A stretch of DNA of 64,000 nucleotides from Owenia fusiformis. Its lineage: Eukaryota > Annelida > Polychaeta > Sabellida > Oweniidae. The notes under the pieces were generated by a model. The model saw only the letters and a program-made list of their open reading frames with translations. It had not been told where the DNA came from and searched no databases. The stretch is from assembly GCA_903813345.2 (NCBI GenBank), contig CAIIXF020000012.1:3081318-3145317 (forward strand), in the 5' to 3' direction. Positions 11,931-23,340 of this stretch are shown here, piece after piece. How positions within the stretch are numbered: the first letter of the stretch is position 1; each line of letters opens with the position of its first letter. Both the position numbers and the translations under genes were made by a program.

Positions 11931-13182
11931 GGGACTATCACAACGAAACTTTTATGAATTAGGCCTCTGGACCTGAACTTTGGGGAATGAATTTCTAGGT
12001 CAAGGTCAAACTCTAGGTCAAATCAAATCTTTTTATGTTCCTCAAAGCCTGACACTTCACTTCAATATTTTTTACTTGATTTTTAGCAGTCCGATATTAG
12101 CAGTCCATTGATATTAGCCCTTTGCCGTTCAGACACACTTGCCAAGGTTTTTAGACAATGAGAGTAAAAAATGTCAAAAAGGTAATTTTAGCCTTTCTCT
12201 CTTCTAACCATCGACATATTCCTTGGAGTTGAAATATGACCTTAGATTTGATCTTCTTTGACTCTAGAAAAGTCAAAAAGTTGATTTTACAAATATGATT
12301 AAATTTGGATTCAAAAGGACAACTTATTGAGGTCAAGAGGCCAGGTAATCAAAATTGTTCAAAACGGCGTCATCTAAGTTACTCGAAGTTCTGCCAATCA
12401 ACATTTTTGGCTGAAAGTCAGGATATATATTCCCCTAAAGGTTTTAGAAAGATCAGCGCAAGTTTTGAGATATTAGAGCTCAAACGCGGAAAAACTTGAA
12501 CAATTTCGAAATTTATCAAGGTCAAATTTTAACAAATCAATCTGGCTCAAATTGAACAAATCTCTTTTTAAACATCATCTACAGAATAGTTTTGAGATTC
12601 GACCTTCATATTTAGTCAAAAACGCCAACAGGGGCCTCTGTACCATTGTTTGCGATCTTATTGTATATTTATTTGTAATATTTGACGATCAATAATTTTC
12701 GTCATTTTGATAATGTTCGTTGTATTCAGTGTTTTAAAAAACAGTTTGATTGATTTTTTTTATAAAAAATCATTGTTTGTGAGAAATGTTTATTGTAAAA
12801 TGGCATAAGAAATACATGTACGAGTATTATGTACAAACAATGCGATATCAATCCATATTACGAATACAATGAATACAAATGAATAAACAAAATGGTACCG
12901 TTTTAATTAAAATACAAGGGACAAACTTATTTGAAAAAAATATGTTAACGAATCGGTCGGCCCTGGTTCATCCGAAAGGCTTTAAAACACAGTGTAAAGA
13001 AGGTCAATGGAAATTCCGTCCAGGATTGCTATACCAAAATATATTTATTCCTCGTTTAAGGTATTTTTCGCCATTTCCTATTCCTATAGCCTGTCCTCCT
13101 TTTCAGTCCGTATCTATGGAATACCTAAAACATGAATATAAAACAACATCAGTCAAGAAGCATAACGTAAGTAAGTTAAGAT
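11931..13182. other. Intergenic, no gene recognised
   Basis: AT-rich, with the 'ctaggtcaaatca' dispersed repeat near 12,000-12,060. An open frame at 12,879-13,190 (+) has no recognisable domain and is followed by a plus-strand acceptor-like CCTTTTCAG, but no gene can be built around it. Confidence 0.4.
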
Positions 13183-13188
13183 TTTATT
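13183..13188 (-). terminator. Possible poly(A) signal of HYR-Sushi gene A
   Basis: AATAAA on the minus strand, about 170 bases beyond the Sushi exon of the gene at 13,359-18,935. It is the best 3' end candidate, but the last coding exon is not resolved. Confidence 0.35.
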
Positions 13189-13358
13189 AAAATTCTCCTC
13201 TTAAAAAACTTAACAAACTCAAATAAGAACAGTTAAATGTTGGAGAAAACATTCTTGATATCTTCGTGTCCTTGCACATCTTTTTACGATGTTCTCTGCC
13301 ATTTGACCATTGATTCACTAAATTATCTATGTTAAATAAGTTACATAATTCAATTTAC

Positions 13359-16300
13359 GTTCACAATGAGGGACGTTTTGCCAGCTCCCATTGACGCCAT
13401 TCGGATCTGTACGTTTGCATTCCATCGGTGATGATCCGCCGCCCGCCGGACGATAGCCACTAAAACATCCCAACACGCACTGGGATCCCCACATGTCATT
13501 ATCACATGCGTAGTGACCATTTGGCTCATTAGGTGGATCGCCGCATCTTACAACTACAAAATGGTACAGTTGGTGGATCAACGCATACAACTTTAAAGGG
13601 GTACATTTGTTGGATCAACGCATACAACTGCAAAGAAGTACATTTGGTGGATTAACGCATACAACAACAAAAAGGTACAGTTGGTGGATCAACGCATACA
13701 ACTTCAAAGGGGTACATTTGTTGGATCAACGCATACAACTAGAAAGAAGTACATTTGGTGGATCAACGCATACAACTTCAAAGGGTTTCATTGAGTTGAT
13801 CACCGCACCATACAACTACATAGAGGTACATTTGATGTTTCACCACATCACTGGCATCTAACTAAGGTATATTTGTTGGATAAAATCACCATACTACTAC
13901 AAAGAAGTACATTTGATTGATCATTAACGCATCTTACAACTAGAAAAAAGGAATAAAAATGTACTTTAGTGGACCAACGCATATAAATAGCACAAAGAGG
14001 TTTATTTGGTTGATCATCGCATACAAGAGGCTCATTTGATGAATCAACTCATACATCATCAAAAAGGTACATTTGGTGAATCAACGCATACAACAACAAA
14101 GAGGTACATTTGTTAGATCAACGCATACAACTACAAAGAGGTACATTTGTTAGATCAACGCATACAACAACAAAGAGGTACATTTGTTAGATCAACGCAT
14201 ACAACTACAAAGAGGTACATTTGTTAGATCAACGCATACAATTACAAAGAAGTACATTTGTTAGATCAACGCATACAACAACAAAGAAGTACATTTGGTG
14301 GATCACCGCATACAACAACAAAGAGGTACATTTGTTAGATCAACGCATACAACTACAAAGAGGTACATTTGTTAGATCAACGCATACAACTACAAAGAGG
14401 TACATTTGTTAGATCAACGCATACAACAACAAAGAAGTACATTTGGTGGATCACCGCATACAACAACAAAGAGGTACATTTGTTAGATCAACGCATACAA
14501 CTACAAAGAGGTACATTTGTTAGATCAACGCATACAATTACAAAGAAGTACATTTGGTGGATCACCGCAACATACAACTACAAAGAGGTACATTTGTTTT
14601 AGACCAACGCATACAACTACAAAGAAGTACATTTGTTACATCAACGCATATAACTACAAAGAAGTACATTTGGTTGATCACCGCAACATACAACTACAAA
14701 GAAGTACATTTGTTACATCAACGCATACAACTACAAAGAAGTACATTTGGTGGATCACCGCAACATACAACTACAAAGAAGTACATTTGTTAGATCTACG
14801 AAGAAGTACTTTTGGTGGATCGCCACATAAAACCACAAAGAGGTACATTTGTTAGATCAACGCATAGAACTGCAATGAGGTACATTTTTATCAATGTATA
14901 CGACTACAAAGAGGTATATTTAGTTGATCACCGCGACATACAACTAAAGAGAGTTACATTTGTTAGATCAACGCATAAAACTACAAAGAGGTACATTTGT
15001 TAGATCAACGCATACAACTACAAAGAGGTACATTTGTTAGATCAACGCATACAATTACAAAGAAGTACATTTGGTGGATCACCGCAACATACAACTACAA
15101 AGAGGTACATTTGTTTTAGACCAACGCATACAACTACAAAGAAGTACATTTGTTACATCAACGCATATAACTACAAAGAAGTACATTTGGTTGATCACCG
15201 CAACATACAACTACAAAGAAGTACATTTGTTACATCAACGCATACAACTACAAAGAAGTACATTTGGTGGATCACCGCAACATACAACTACAAAGAAGTA
15301 CATTTGTTAGATCTACGAAGAAGTACTTTTGGTGGATCGCCACATAAAACCACAAAGAGGTACATTATTTAGATCAACGCATACAACTGCAATGAGGTAC
15401 ATTTCTATCAATGTATACGACTACAAAGAGGTATATTTAGTTGATCACCGCGACATAAAACTAAAGAGAGGTACATTTGTTAGATCAACGCATAAAACTA
15501 CAAAGAGGTACATTTGTTAGATAAACGCATATACAGTAACTACAAAAATGTACATTTAGTGAATCAACGCATACAACTAAAAAGATGTACATTTGGCGGA
15601 TCACCGCACCATACAACTAAAAAGAAGTACATTTGGTGTATCGCCACATAAAACCACAACGAGATACATTTGTTAGATCAACGCATACAACTCCAAAGAA
15701 GTACATTTGGTTGATCACCGCAACATACAACTACAAAGAAGTACATTTGTTAGATCTACGAAGAAGTACTTTTGGTGGATCGCCTTATAAAACCACAAAG
15801 AGGTACATTTGTTAGATCAACGCATACAACTGCAATGAGGTACATTTGGTTGATCACCGCAACATACAACTACAAAGAAGTACATTTGTTACATCAACGC
15901 ATATAACTACAAAGAAGTACATTTGGTTGATCACCGCAACATACAACTACAAAGAAGTACATTTGTTACATCAACGCATACAACTACAAAGAAGTACATT
16001 TGGTGGATCACCGCAACATACAACTACAAAGAAGTACATTTGTTACATCAACGCATATAACTACAAAGAAGTACTTTTGGTGGATCGCCACATAAAACCA
16101 CAAAGAGGTACATTTGTTAGATTAACGCATACAACTGCAACGAGGTACATTTTTATCAATGCATACGACTAAAAATAAGAAATAGATTTGTTAGATCAAC
16201 GCATACAACTCCAAAGAAGTACATTTGGTTGATAACCGCAACATTCAACTACAAAGAAGTACATTTGGTGGATGGCCACATACAACCACAGAGAGGTTTA

Positions 16301-18935
16301 TTTGTTAGATAAACGCATATAACTACACAAAGGTACATTTAGTGATCGTGAATCAACGCATACAACTACAAAGAGGTACATTTGGTGGATAAACGCATAC
16401 AACTACCATGGAGTACATTTGCTGGATCGCGACATACAACTACAAAGAGGTACATTTTGTGGATCAACGCATACAATTAGAAAGAGTTTAAATATTATTA
16501 CAAAAACATCTCAGTGTCTAAAATGATTACTTCTAAATACACCAGTCCTAAATCTTATAAACCAATGGGACAACCAAAGCCATCTAGTTAGATATTTACC
16601 AACCATATCTAGTTTCAAAAATGCTGTTCGTTCATTAATACTTCCTCATATGAATTTTATCCCAACAACCAAACTCAAACTAAATAAGAAGAAAATTATC
16701 AATAAACTACGTGTTGATATTGTGTTAAAGATCGCTTTTTCTCTCACACTTTTACAGCCTCCATGTGGATCCCCTGATAGTACAAAACACTTCCTCCTTT
16801 CTTGGCCACGCCATATAAACTGATAAACGAATCGAAAGAATTGATATGATCGCTACATTGAGACAAAACAACCTACTTTATGATACAAATACAAACCAAA
16901 ATGACCAATTAGAATACCTTATTTTTGAAAACACCCACTGTCGAGATTCTCAAAATACCCTCCTTAACATAGTAACTGACTTTGTTGGAACATGTTATAT
17001 ACACCCAACTAGAACTTAAAGTTAAAACTTTGACATCTTCCAACCTCCTGGACCAAAATACTTCCAATATTCATTTATTTTATTTACAATATTTTGCTTA
17101 CTTTCTGTTTGTGATATCTAAAGCCACATGAAAACTATGTTTAATTTAATCAAAGCAACATGTAATGCCACATGGCGATTGGTATGATTTTATATGTAAT
17201 TGTTTATATTGTTATCAACAAGTGAAATAAAAACATTCAAAAATGATTGCGTTTACAAAAAGAAGGGCTTACCTTGTGCGTGGATCTGAATGGAACATGT
17301 TCTGAAATAGAGAGATGGACGTATTCAGAATTATGATTATCTGTGTTCTTCATTCTACTTTGCGTATGTATGGCCATCGTGAAACGTTCCTGCATATTAG
17401 TAAACAGGGTGTTCCATAATGATCGTCCCCCCATCAACCACCAATCCTAAATAGCAGACCCACATATGTATACATCATATGAAAGCTTGTTCAATCCTGG
17501 ACTTATTTAAACAATTTTGATAAAGCTCTACAGTTTTTACAACTTGCTTCATATCTCTACAAAAGGTACCCATTACTATGAAATCTGAAAGCCAAATTTT
17601 TCCAAAACTTGCCATGTGTCCTGCAAAAAGCTATGATATCCATGCCTTAATACACTAATATCGATAGTAATGTATAACTTCTAACATTTGATGGATGCTG
17701 TTAAGGATATATGAAAGGCAAAAGTATTATATATTTCAAAGAAATTACCTGAGAGCACTAGATGATAAAATGGATTGTATAGCATTCTACTCCTCTCTTT
17801 AAATTCATTAGGAATAGTAGACATGTAAAACATGCAAATTGAAGGGATAAGTGACTACCAAATACAACTTCACAAACTATGTCCCAATGATCAGGCATGC
17901 TAAGATTTGGCACATAAGCTTTATTATGGTATATATATTATGGGGCATGTGATCTAGTATTACCCGTGAGTGGGGGACGGTCATTATGAAACACCCTGTA
18001 CATATACCTTGTCCATGAAGAGAATACGTCACTAAATATCCCCTCAAACGTCAGTGTATGCACACCCTCTGGGAATGCGCCCGGCGTCCCTAGTCCAGAG
18101 GATTGACGGCAATGACTGAAATTAAAATACATCTAAGGGAAACTTCGAAACGCGTCGTCACGGAAGCTCCTTATTGAAAATGAGACAGTTGACTTTGATA
18201 CATGATAGGCTGATATAGCTCAGGAAAATAACCCCATCATTAATTCATATTTGTGATTCGCACGATTAGTTTCCTATCGTTTCCATGAAATGCGCATATA
18301 CAAATTCATTCTCCCTAACAGCGAATGGGCAAATGGGTAATGCATCATTTGTTCATGTCGTGACATACTTTAGGCTACCTCTAATATAAGACTTATGGTC
18401 TATCTGAGATTGATTTTGACACATTCAAAGGGGTTGGTTGTCCCTTCACATTGTGAACTGATTGAACTACTTCGTTTTCATAAACTATAGTATGTTCTTT
18501 TTCTGTTCAGATGACCGGAAGTGACGTATTGGAGGATTTGGTTACTTCTTTGACCCTGCTATTCCTGACACCATGTTATCGCAAAACTCTCTATTGATCA
18601 TTTTAACTCCAACTTCTGAATGGACAACTTACTCGACTGTACAACTGACGCATAAGTCACCCGCGTTGCATGTTGGACGAAGCGTTTCTGTTACATAGAC
18701 AAAATCTTCAAGTCTGTTGGCCACTCTAGGAGGGCCTGGATCGGGGCACGTTATGGTTTCCGAAGACACAACGTACACTAAAGCTGTTAAAAAATGTTTA
18801 ACAAAATAATACAATACCTTGCCATAAAACCTTATATCTCATATATTATATTTTCATAAAAAATGTATTTTTTATTAACATTGCATTGCAGAAGCATTGC
18901 TTACCTGAAAATGTTGCAAATGCAGATAAAAACAT
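13359..18935 (-). CDS. Secreted HYR-Sushi protein A (five exons seen)
   Basis: Exons on the minus strand are 18935-18905, 18783-18633, 18115-18008, 17301-17273 and 13553-13359. All joins are GT-AG with phases 1, 2, 2, 1. The first exon holds only the start of a signal peptide (MFLSAFATFS). Exons 2-4 encode one HYR-type domain: ITCPDPGPPRVANR, then FPEGVHTLTFEG, then the closing CSIQIH. Exon 5 is a complete Sushi/CCP module (RCGDPPNEPNGHY, DMWGSQC, GYRPAGGG, SWQNVPHCE). HYR plus Sushi proteins are extracellular adhesion or complement-like molecules. Exon 5 ends at C|GTAAAT. If that site is not used, the frame stops 12 codons later, so the C terminus is unsettled. The intron before exon 5 is filled by the 37-bp minisatellite and a LINE fragment. 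A MITE fills most of the intron between exons 3 and 4. Confidence 0.75.
13555..16490. repeat. 37-bp minisatellite array, ~2.9 kb
   Basis: A unit such as GGTACATTTGTTAGATCAAC followed by GCATACAACTACAAAGA (37 bp) is repeated about 75-80 times, with 36-41 bp variants. A block of about 517 bp is itself duplicated (about 14,517-15,033 against 15,034-15,550). Long open frames across it (for example 112 residues at 14,517 and 15,034) only reflect periodicity. The array abuts the acceptor of the Sushi exon of gene A, and the unit resembles that junction. Confidence 0.95.
16540..16975 (+). pseudogene. Non-LTR retrotransposon (LINE) 3' ORF remnant
   Basis: The plus strand shows RYLPTISSFKNAVRSLI (FK-type landmark), then PPCGSPDSTKHFLLSWPRH. 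This resembles the Cys-His tail after the reverse transcriptase of CR1/RTE-like LINEs (C-x-C...T-x-H-x-L-x-x-C/W-P). After a stop and a one-base shift it continues as RIERIDMIATL and QLEYLIFE. It is broken by the frameshift, lies in the last intron of HYR-Sushi gene A, and is on the opposite strand to that gene. Confidence 0.6.
17404..17999. mobile_element. ~600-bp TIR element inside HYR-Sushi gene A
   Basis: The left end ACAGGGTGTTCCATAATGAT and the right end (inverse ACAGGGTGTTTCATAATGAC) are both followed inwards by CGTCCCCC. The element fills nearly the whole intron between exons 3 and 4. Its right end stops about 8 bases from the exon 3 donor. The ends are related to the 220-bp element at 21,366-21,585. 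Confidence 0.75.
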
Positions 18936-19362
18936 GTTCCTTTTAAGTAAGATTCAGCGACTGTACCGATCGACAATAAAATAACACTTTAAATAAAATG
19001 TAATAGTGTGAACTTCAGTGACTTGCACAGATGTGACTGATATGAGATGTAGGGATGCTATACATCGGCATTGCTATTAGAGTTGGTTGCTTCTGGTTTG
19101 CTGAGCACTGAACATCATCAATACGTGTAAAATTAATTATACTTTTTGTGTATGATAACTTATTGTGCGTTCTATCTAAATAAGTTTATAAGATAATGAT
19201 TTTTTAGAAAATCATGTTTTGTGATTAAATGTCGGATTGGTTTTAGGAGTCTGTGCACTTGTTGTTCTCTCTCAATTACGTCCAAGTCAATTATTAAAGG
19301 TAATCAGTATTTTGACACACCTATTTATTATACGTATATATACATATACAACTATATTATAC

Positions 19363-20345
19363 GAGGGGCATTTGAAAAGTTCGTTTGTTTTTGCTCTAAT
19401 TTTTTCATTTTTACAGATTTATTTATGAAACTTCAAGCATATGCTCAACATACATAAATTTGGTCAGAATATACCTTGTACATTTCTAAATTAAAACATA
19501 TAAATATATACCTTCTGCTATATGATTGGTTAATGTTATAGTTACCATGGCAACTGGAGCCGGGGGTACCCGGGGCAATTTCATTGCGTCCAATTTGAAC
19601 AAAAAGTGATAAAACACATCTTTTTCAAACTAAAAAGAAATAAACGTGGGTGCCAGCATTTATTGTTTTAATACTTCGTTTCCATTGTTACATATTTTCT
19701 TGCAAATTTGATGTTTGTTGTCACAGAAAAGATCAATATATAATGAAAACTGATGTGATCATAGAAAGTCTATGACACAGGTCAATGATGAAAAACAATA
19801 CCTACAGAAGAGATTTGATGAGAGAAAAGAGGAAGAAGCTAAGAGGCCTGCAAAACGTTTCACATTGCACTGGGATAATGCTCCGTCTCACAATGCTATT
19901 CTCACGGTACAAACCATTGAAGCACTGGATTTCCCACTGTTAGGTCATGTACTATACTCTCCTGACTTGTCCCCTTATGATTTTAATTTCATGGTGAGCT
20001 GAAGAGGGAGTTGAGGAAGTTTCTCATGGGAAGACTTGAAGTCAGCTATCTTGAAAATTGCAGGCTATGGGAAAATGGATTAAAAAAGGTGTACAAAGAC
20101 TGGAGTAGAAGACATGAATTATATGTAAAAAACAAAGGATATTAAGTAGAGTAGTGATGAAGTATAAAATAAGAATATGCTACGCCATTTCAATTGTGAT
20201 TTGAAATATATTATCAAAAGTGCTTCGACAGAAAATTAATTTTTTTGATAGTTGCCCCGGGTCTTCATGCTTTCTGTTGCTATGGCAACCATAACCTTTA
20301 ACCAATCACATCACTTTGATCTGTAACTTTATATATCAATTCAAT
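19363..20345 (+). pseudogene. Mariner-type transposase remnant and flanking inverted repeats
   Basis: An open frame at 19,772-20,002 carries LHWDNAPSHNA and then YSPDLSPYDF. These are the second and third acidic-residue blocks of a mariner transposase, and the surrounding frame is lost. A mariner-like end ACGAGGGGCATTTGAAAAGT lies at 19,363. The fragment sits between inverted arms at 19,523-19,580 and 20,251-20,310, which share the word CCCGGGGCAA with the element at 20,776. It is inactive. Confidence 0.75.
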
Positions 20346-20659
20346 AATGTTTGAACATTATTCTGTGCAAATTTTATGAGGATTGGGTAAAATCTGAAGA
20401 AATGCCAGATACTTTTACCTTATTTATTGATCACCCTGTATATCTTAAGTTTATATTTTGGTTGCCACGGCATCAGCGAGACTTGGTTCCGTGGAGCACC
20501 TTAAAAATTCAAAGCATGCTACATGCATTCCATGAAAAAATGACAGTTATTTGTTTGAAATGTGTTGCCATAGCAAGAAGCTAGTGATGTAAAAGTGTAT
20601 TCAGGTACACTGTACTATAAGTTTGATGTCATGATCCTCCGTCAAAATAGACTCACTCG

Positions 20660-20773
20660 CTTCACTAAAATTTGGGATGAGTAGGTGTTTCCAAACAGTG
20701 GAGCAAAGACGTTGCATTAAAATATGTGTAAAAGGAAGACTTAAAGAACACTGTAAGAACATGTAAAGCAACA
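20660..20773 (+). pseudogene. Mariner transposase 5' fragment, left of insertion
   Basis: The frame from about 20,672 reads EQRRCIKICVKGRLKEH, like the N-terminal helix of mariner transposases. It stops shortly before a TA where a 1.9-kb element has inserted. The next part of the same transposase resumes at 22,713. Confidence 0.55.
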
Positions 20774-21298
20774 TACAGGGTGTTCCAAAAGTAACAGGAC
20801 TGGTGCTGGCATTTTGTTAAATATGCACCAATCATCTTCAAAATTTTACATAATATACATTCATGTGTCCTTACTCAGACTGCAAAGTTTCGACAAAATA
20901 TATTAAACTTGGGTAGAGTTATGGTTGCTTTAGTAATATGACATCACAATACCCGGGGCAATATTCCACGCAAAAAGTTACAGAGACATTAAGCATTTTG
21001 TACATCCCATATCATTTTGTACATGCCATATCAAAGTTGAAATGCAACAACTGGTGGGAATTACATTTGTTTTACATCACTTGATACTCCTATGTATCCT
21101 CTATACTTTGAAAAATAGGCTTTTCTTTGGTCAGTACAAGAGTAGTACTCTGTATCCATAACCCAAACACATGAGTGAACCCATATGAAGACATGTCACG
21201 CAGGGTCGATTGGACAATTTGGAGAAGGTCATTCTCATCTTTAAAGGTCTTACAGCACTGATTAGCACTCCGTTCTCAATATAAGTAAATATTAGATA

Positions 21299-22163
21299 TT
21301 AGAGAGATTTCGCACCTAGTGAAAGTACAACTTATAACGTATACTTATACTTATAGGTAAACGTACAAGGTGTTTCATAATGTGGGCTTTTCGTTAGGAA
21401 AGATCTTCTCGGACTGTAATAAATACAGGTCAAAGGGATGCCATTGATCTTTCTTGAATTGTAGCATGTTTAGTTGATCCAAATGTTTTTGTATAGAATA
21501 AAATAGGCTCATATATAGTACATATGTTATAGACCCATCTCTTCTCAAATTGACTTTTTGGAGATGCTCGTTATGAAACACCTTGTATGTCATATGTTGA
21601 GCTACTGAATTTACTGTTTCCAGGAATTGCTAGAACCTACTGGTTTGATTGGTGTTTCAAATTGATGGTTAAAGTATTTGATTGGATACTGTTCCCACTC
21701 AGTCAATTAATTTCAAAAAATGCTTGCGGTCAATTGTTCCACACACGTGTAGGCAAATCTTTATACGGAGATCCAACTGTATACGTTATCATCTACGTAA
21801 ATATACCGTTTTGTAAGTTCATTGAACTTATACTGATCATGAAAACATTGAAATAATCAACTTGTTTATGTAATGACTCACTTTAAAGAATCATGACTCA
21901 CTTTAAAGGATCGTGTTTATAATACACAACAACTACAAGGACACGGAAGCAAGCATTTAATCATAATGTGCATAATCTACACGTGCAGATGACAGTGCAG
22001 TCACAGTCTCTAGTTGATGGAGCTTTTCTATAACGAGAATAGTTATGTTCCATTAAGTACAATTTAAAATTGATTTTAGTAAATATAATAGTTCGACATG
22101 ACCCTTTAAACTATACGTATACGTATAAGTTGTACTTTCACTTATGTGCGAAATCTCTCTATT
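21299..22163. mobile_element. Nested inverted-repeat element (middle shell)
   Basis: AGAGAGATTTCGCAC with GTGAAAGTACAACTTATA at the left is mirrored at 22,107-22,163. Arms are about 58 bp. It lies wholly inside the 20,776-22,710 element and contains the 220-bp element. Confidence 0.65.
21366..21585. mobile_element. 220-bp MITE, TA-flanked (inner shell)
   Basis: CAAGGTGTTTCATAA at the left and its inverse at the right, with TA on both sides. The ends are related to the element at 17,404-17,999. Confidence 0.8.
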
Positions 22164-22712
22164 GTATGATCAGAAGAGTATGGTGCATGGCTTTAGACCG
22201 CAAGACCTAGCTCCACTATAGCTGCATGGTCTTTAATGCTGACCTGTGGGCAGGTGTGCTATCAAGGTGGATGACTGGCTTCAAATTGCGTCTTTTCAAA
22301 AACGCAACTGTGAATTGTTCAGACTGTTATACATAGTGATATTCCAGGAAATTGAATAAATATTATTCTCATTATGAAATTATACTTGAATCTGAGTTGT
22401 ATAGCAACATCTTCACAACGAAGCAACTCCTAAAGTAAACAAGAAATGTTGTATTATAATAGATGAATCTGATACTTTCTTCAGTAATACAAAAATGTTA
22501 GATATCACATTTTCAGGAAAAAAGTTGCCCCGGGTATTGGGATGTCATGTTACTATAGTAACCATAACTCTAACCGCATTTCATAATTTTTTCTGAATCT
22601 TTAGAATTTTAGTTGCAATACTTCAAAGTACAATTTGTGAAAATCTGAAGACACTCAATGCAAAATTGACAAAATGCCAGCACCAGTCCTGTTACTTTTG
22701 GAACACCCTGTA

Positions 22713-22955
22713 TGAAGACGCTTGTTGTTCCTATCCCATGATAAGAAGCTGGTTCAACAAGTTGAAGAAAGGCATCTCAACCATCGAAGATGAGCCAAGA
22801 AGCAGGCGAAAGAGGACAGCGATACAGCAATTGCAATCCACCAATGAATGCTTTGGTAATGGGCTAGAAAATACCTATAAGGATTTGATTCGGAGGTTTA
22901 GAAAGTGCATTCTTTTAGAGGGAAAATATTTTGAAGGTGATAGAGAGCCCTGACT
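22713..22955 (+). pseudogene. Mariner transposase fragment, right of insertion, internally deleted
   Basis: MIRSWFNKLKKGISTIEDEP followed by RSRRK is the helix-turn-helix region of mariner transposases. Only about 35 codons later comes FRKCILLEGKYFEGD, which is the extreme C terminus. The catalytic centre is therefore deleted. It continues the fragment at 20,660-20,773 across the TA insertion site. Confidence 0.7.
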
Positions 22956-22999
22956 TAGTCCAACTGGCTTAATGTTGTGGCAATGATAAGATAGGTGCA

Positions 23000-23340
23000 T
23001 TGACTGTGCATTATGGTTGGATACATTGATTGTGTTTATGTTTATGTTTCTTTATTTCCTCCGTTTTATTGGAAAACAATTCATACATGGCTACATCAAA
23101 ATCTATTCTGCTACCAAGAACAGTCTGTAAGAAAATAGCATCATCAAAGTTGAAAAGCGTAACACTATCATGAACCGGTAAGATATCAATGAGTCGCTCC
23201 AAAATGCGTCTCTATCAGACAAAAATTGATTGCAATGCAGAAAATGAAATATTATACAATTACACGATGAGTTGCATCTCTTACAAGTGAATATCTTATA
23301 TGAAGGCATTGCAGAAAGCTGCACCAGGTTGGCTAATTGC
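23000..23340 (-). pseudogene. LINE 3' ORF remnant, family 1 copy
   Basis: On the minus strand TCKRCNSSCNCIIFHFLHCN with SDRDAFW is a Cys-rich post-RT tail. After a frameshift it continues as ERLIDILPVHDSVTLFNFDD. The same tail occurs in the copy at 59,851-60,153 (FFEKLIDHLPLSVGVNLFN), so the two belong to one family. Confidence 0.65.

Larger units (their letters stand above)
20776..22710. mobile_element. 1.9-kb TIR element with TA target duplication
   Basis: CAGGGTGTTCCAAAAGTAAC at the left is matched by its exact inverse at the right, with TA on both sides (20,774-20,775 and 22,711-22,712). Similarity continues inwards for over 200 bp, including AATACCCGGGGCAA. There is no intact transposase inside. 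It carries two further inverted-repeat elements in its middle and itself splits a mariner copy. Confidence 0.85.

Noticed and set aside
12879-13190. 103-residue plus-strand frame with CKEGQWKF as a Sushi fragment
   Set aside because: Only one short motif, no cysteine pairing pattern and no compatible neighbouring exons.
14517-15372. Several 60-112 residue open frames in the 37-bp array, as repetitive proteins
   Set aside because: The 37-bp unit is not a multiple of three, and the frames exist in staggered overlapping copies only because stops are rare in the unit. There is no signal peptide, and the sequence is intronic to a gene on the other strand.
13560-16490. CRISPR-like array
   Set aside because: There are no unique spacers: adjacent 37-bp units are contiguous and degenerate, and the genome is eukaryotic.
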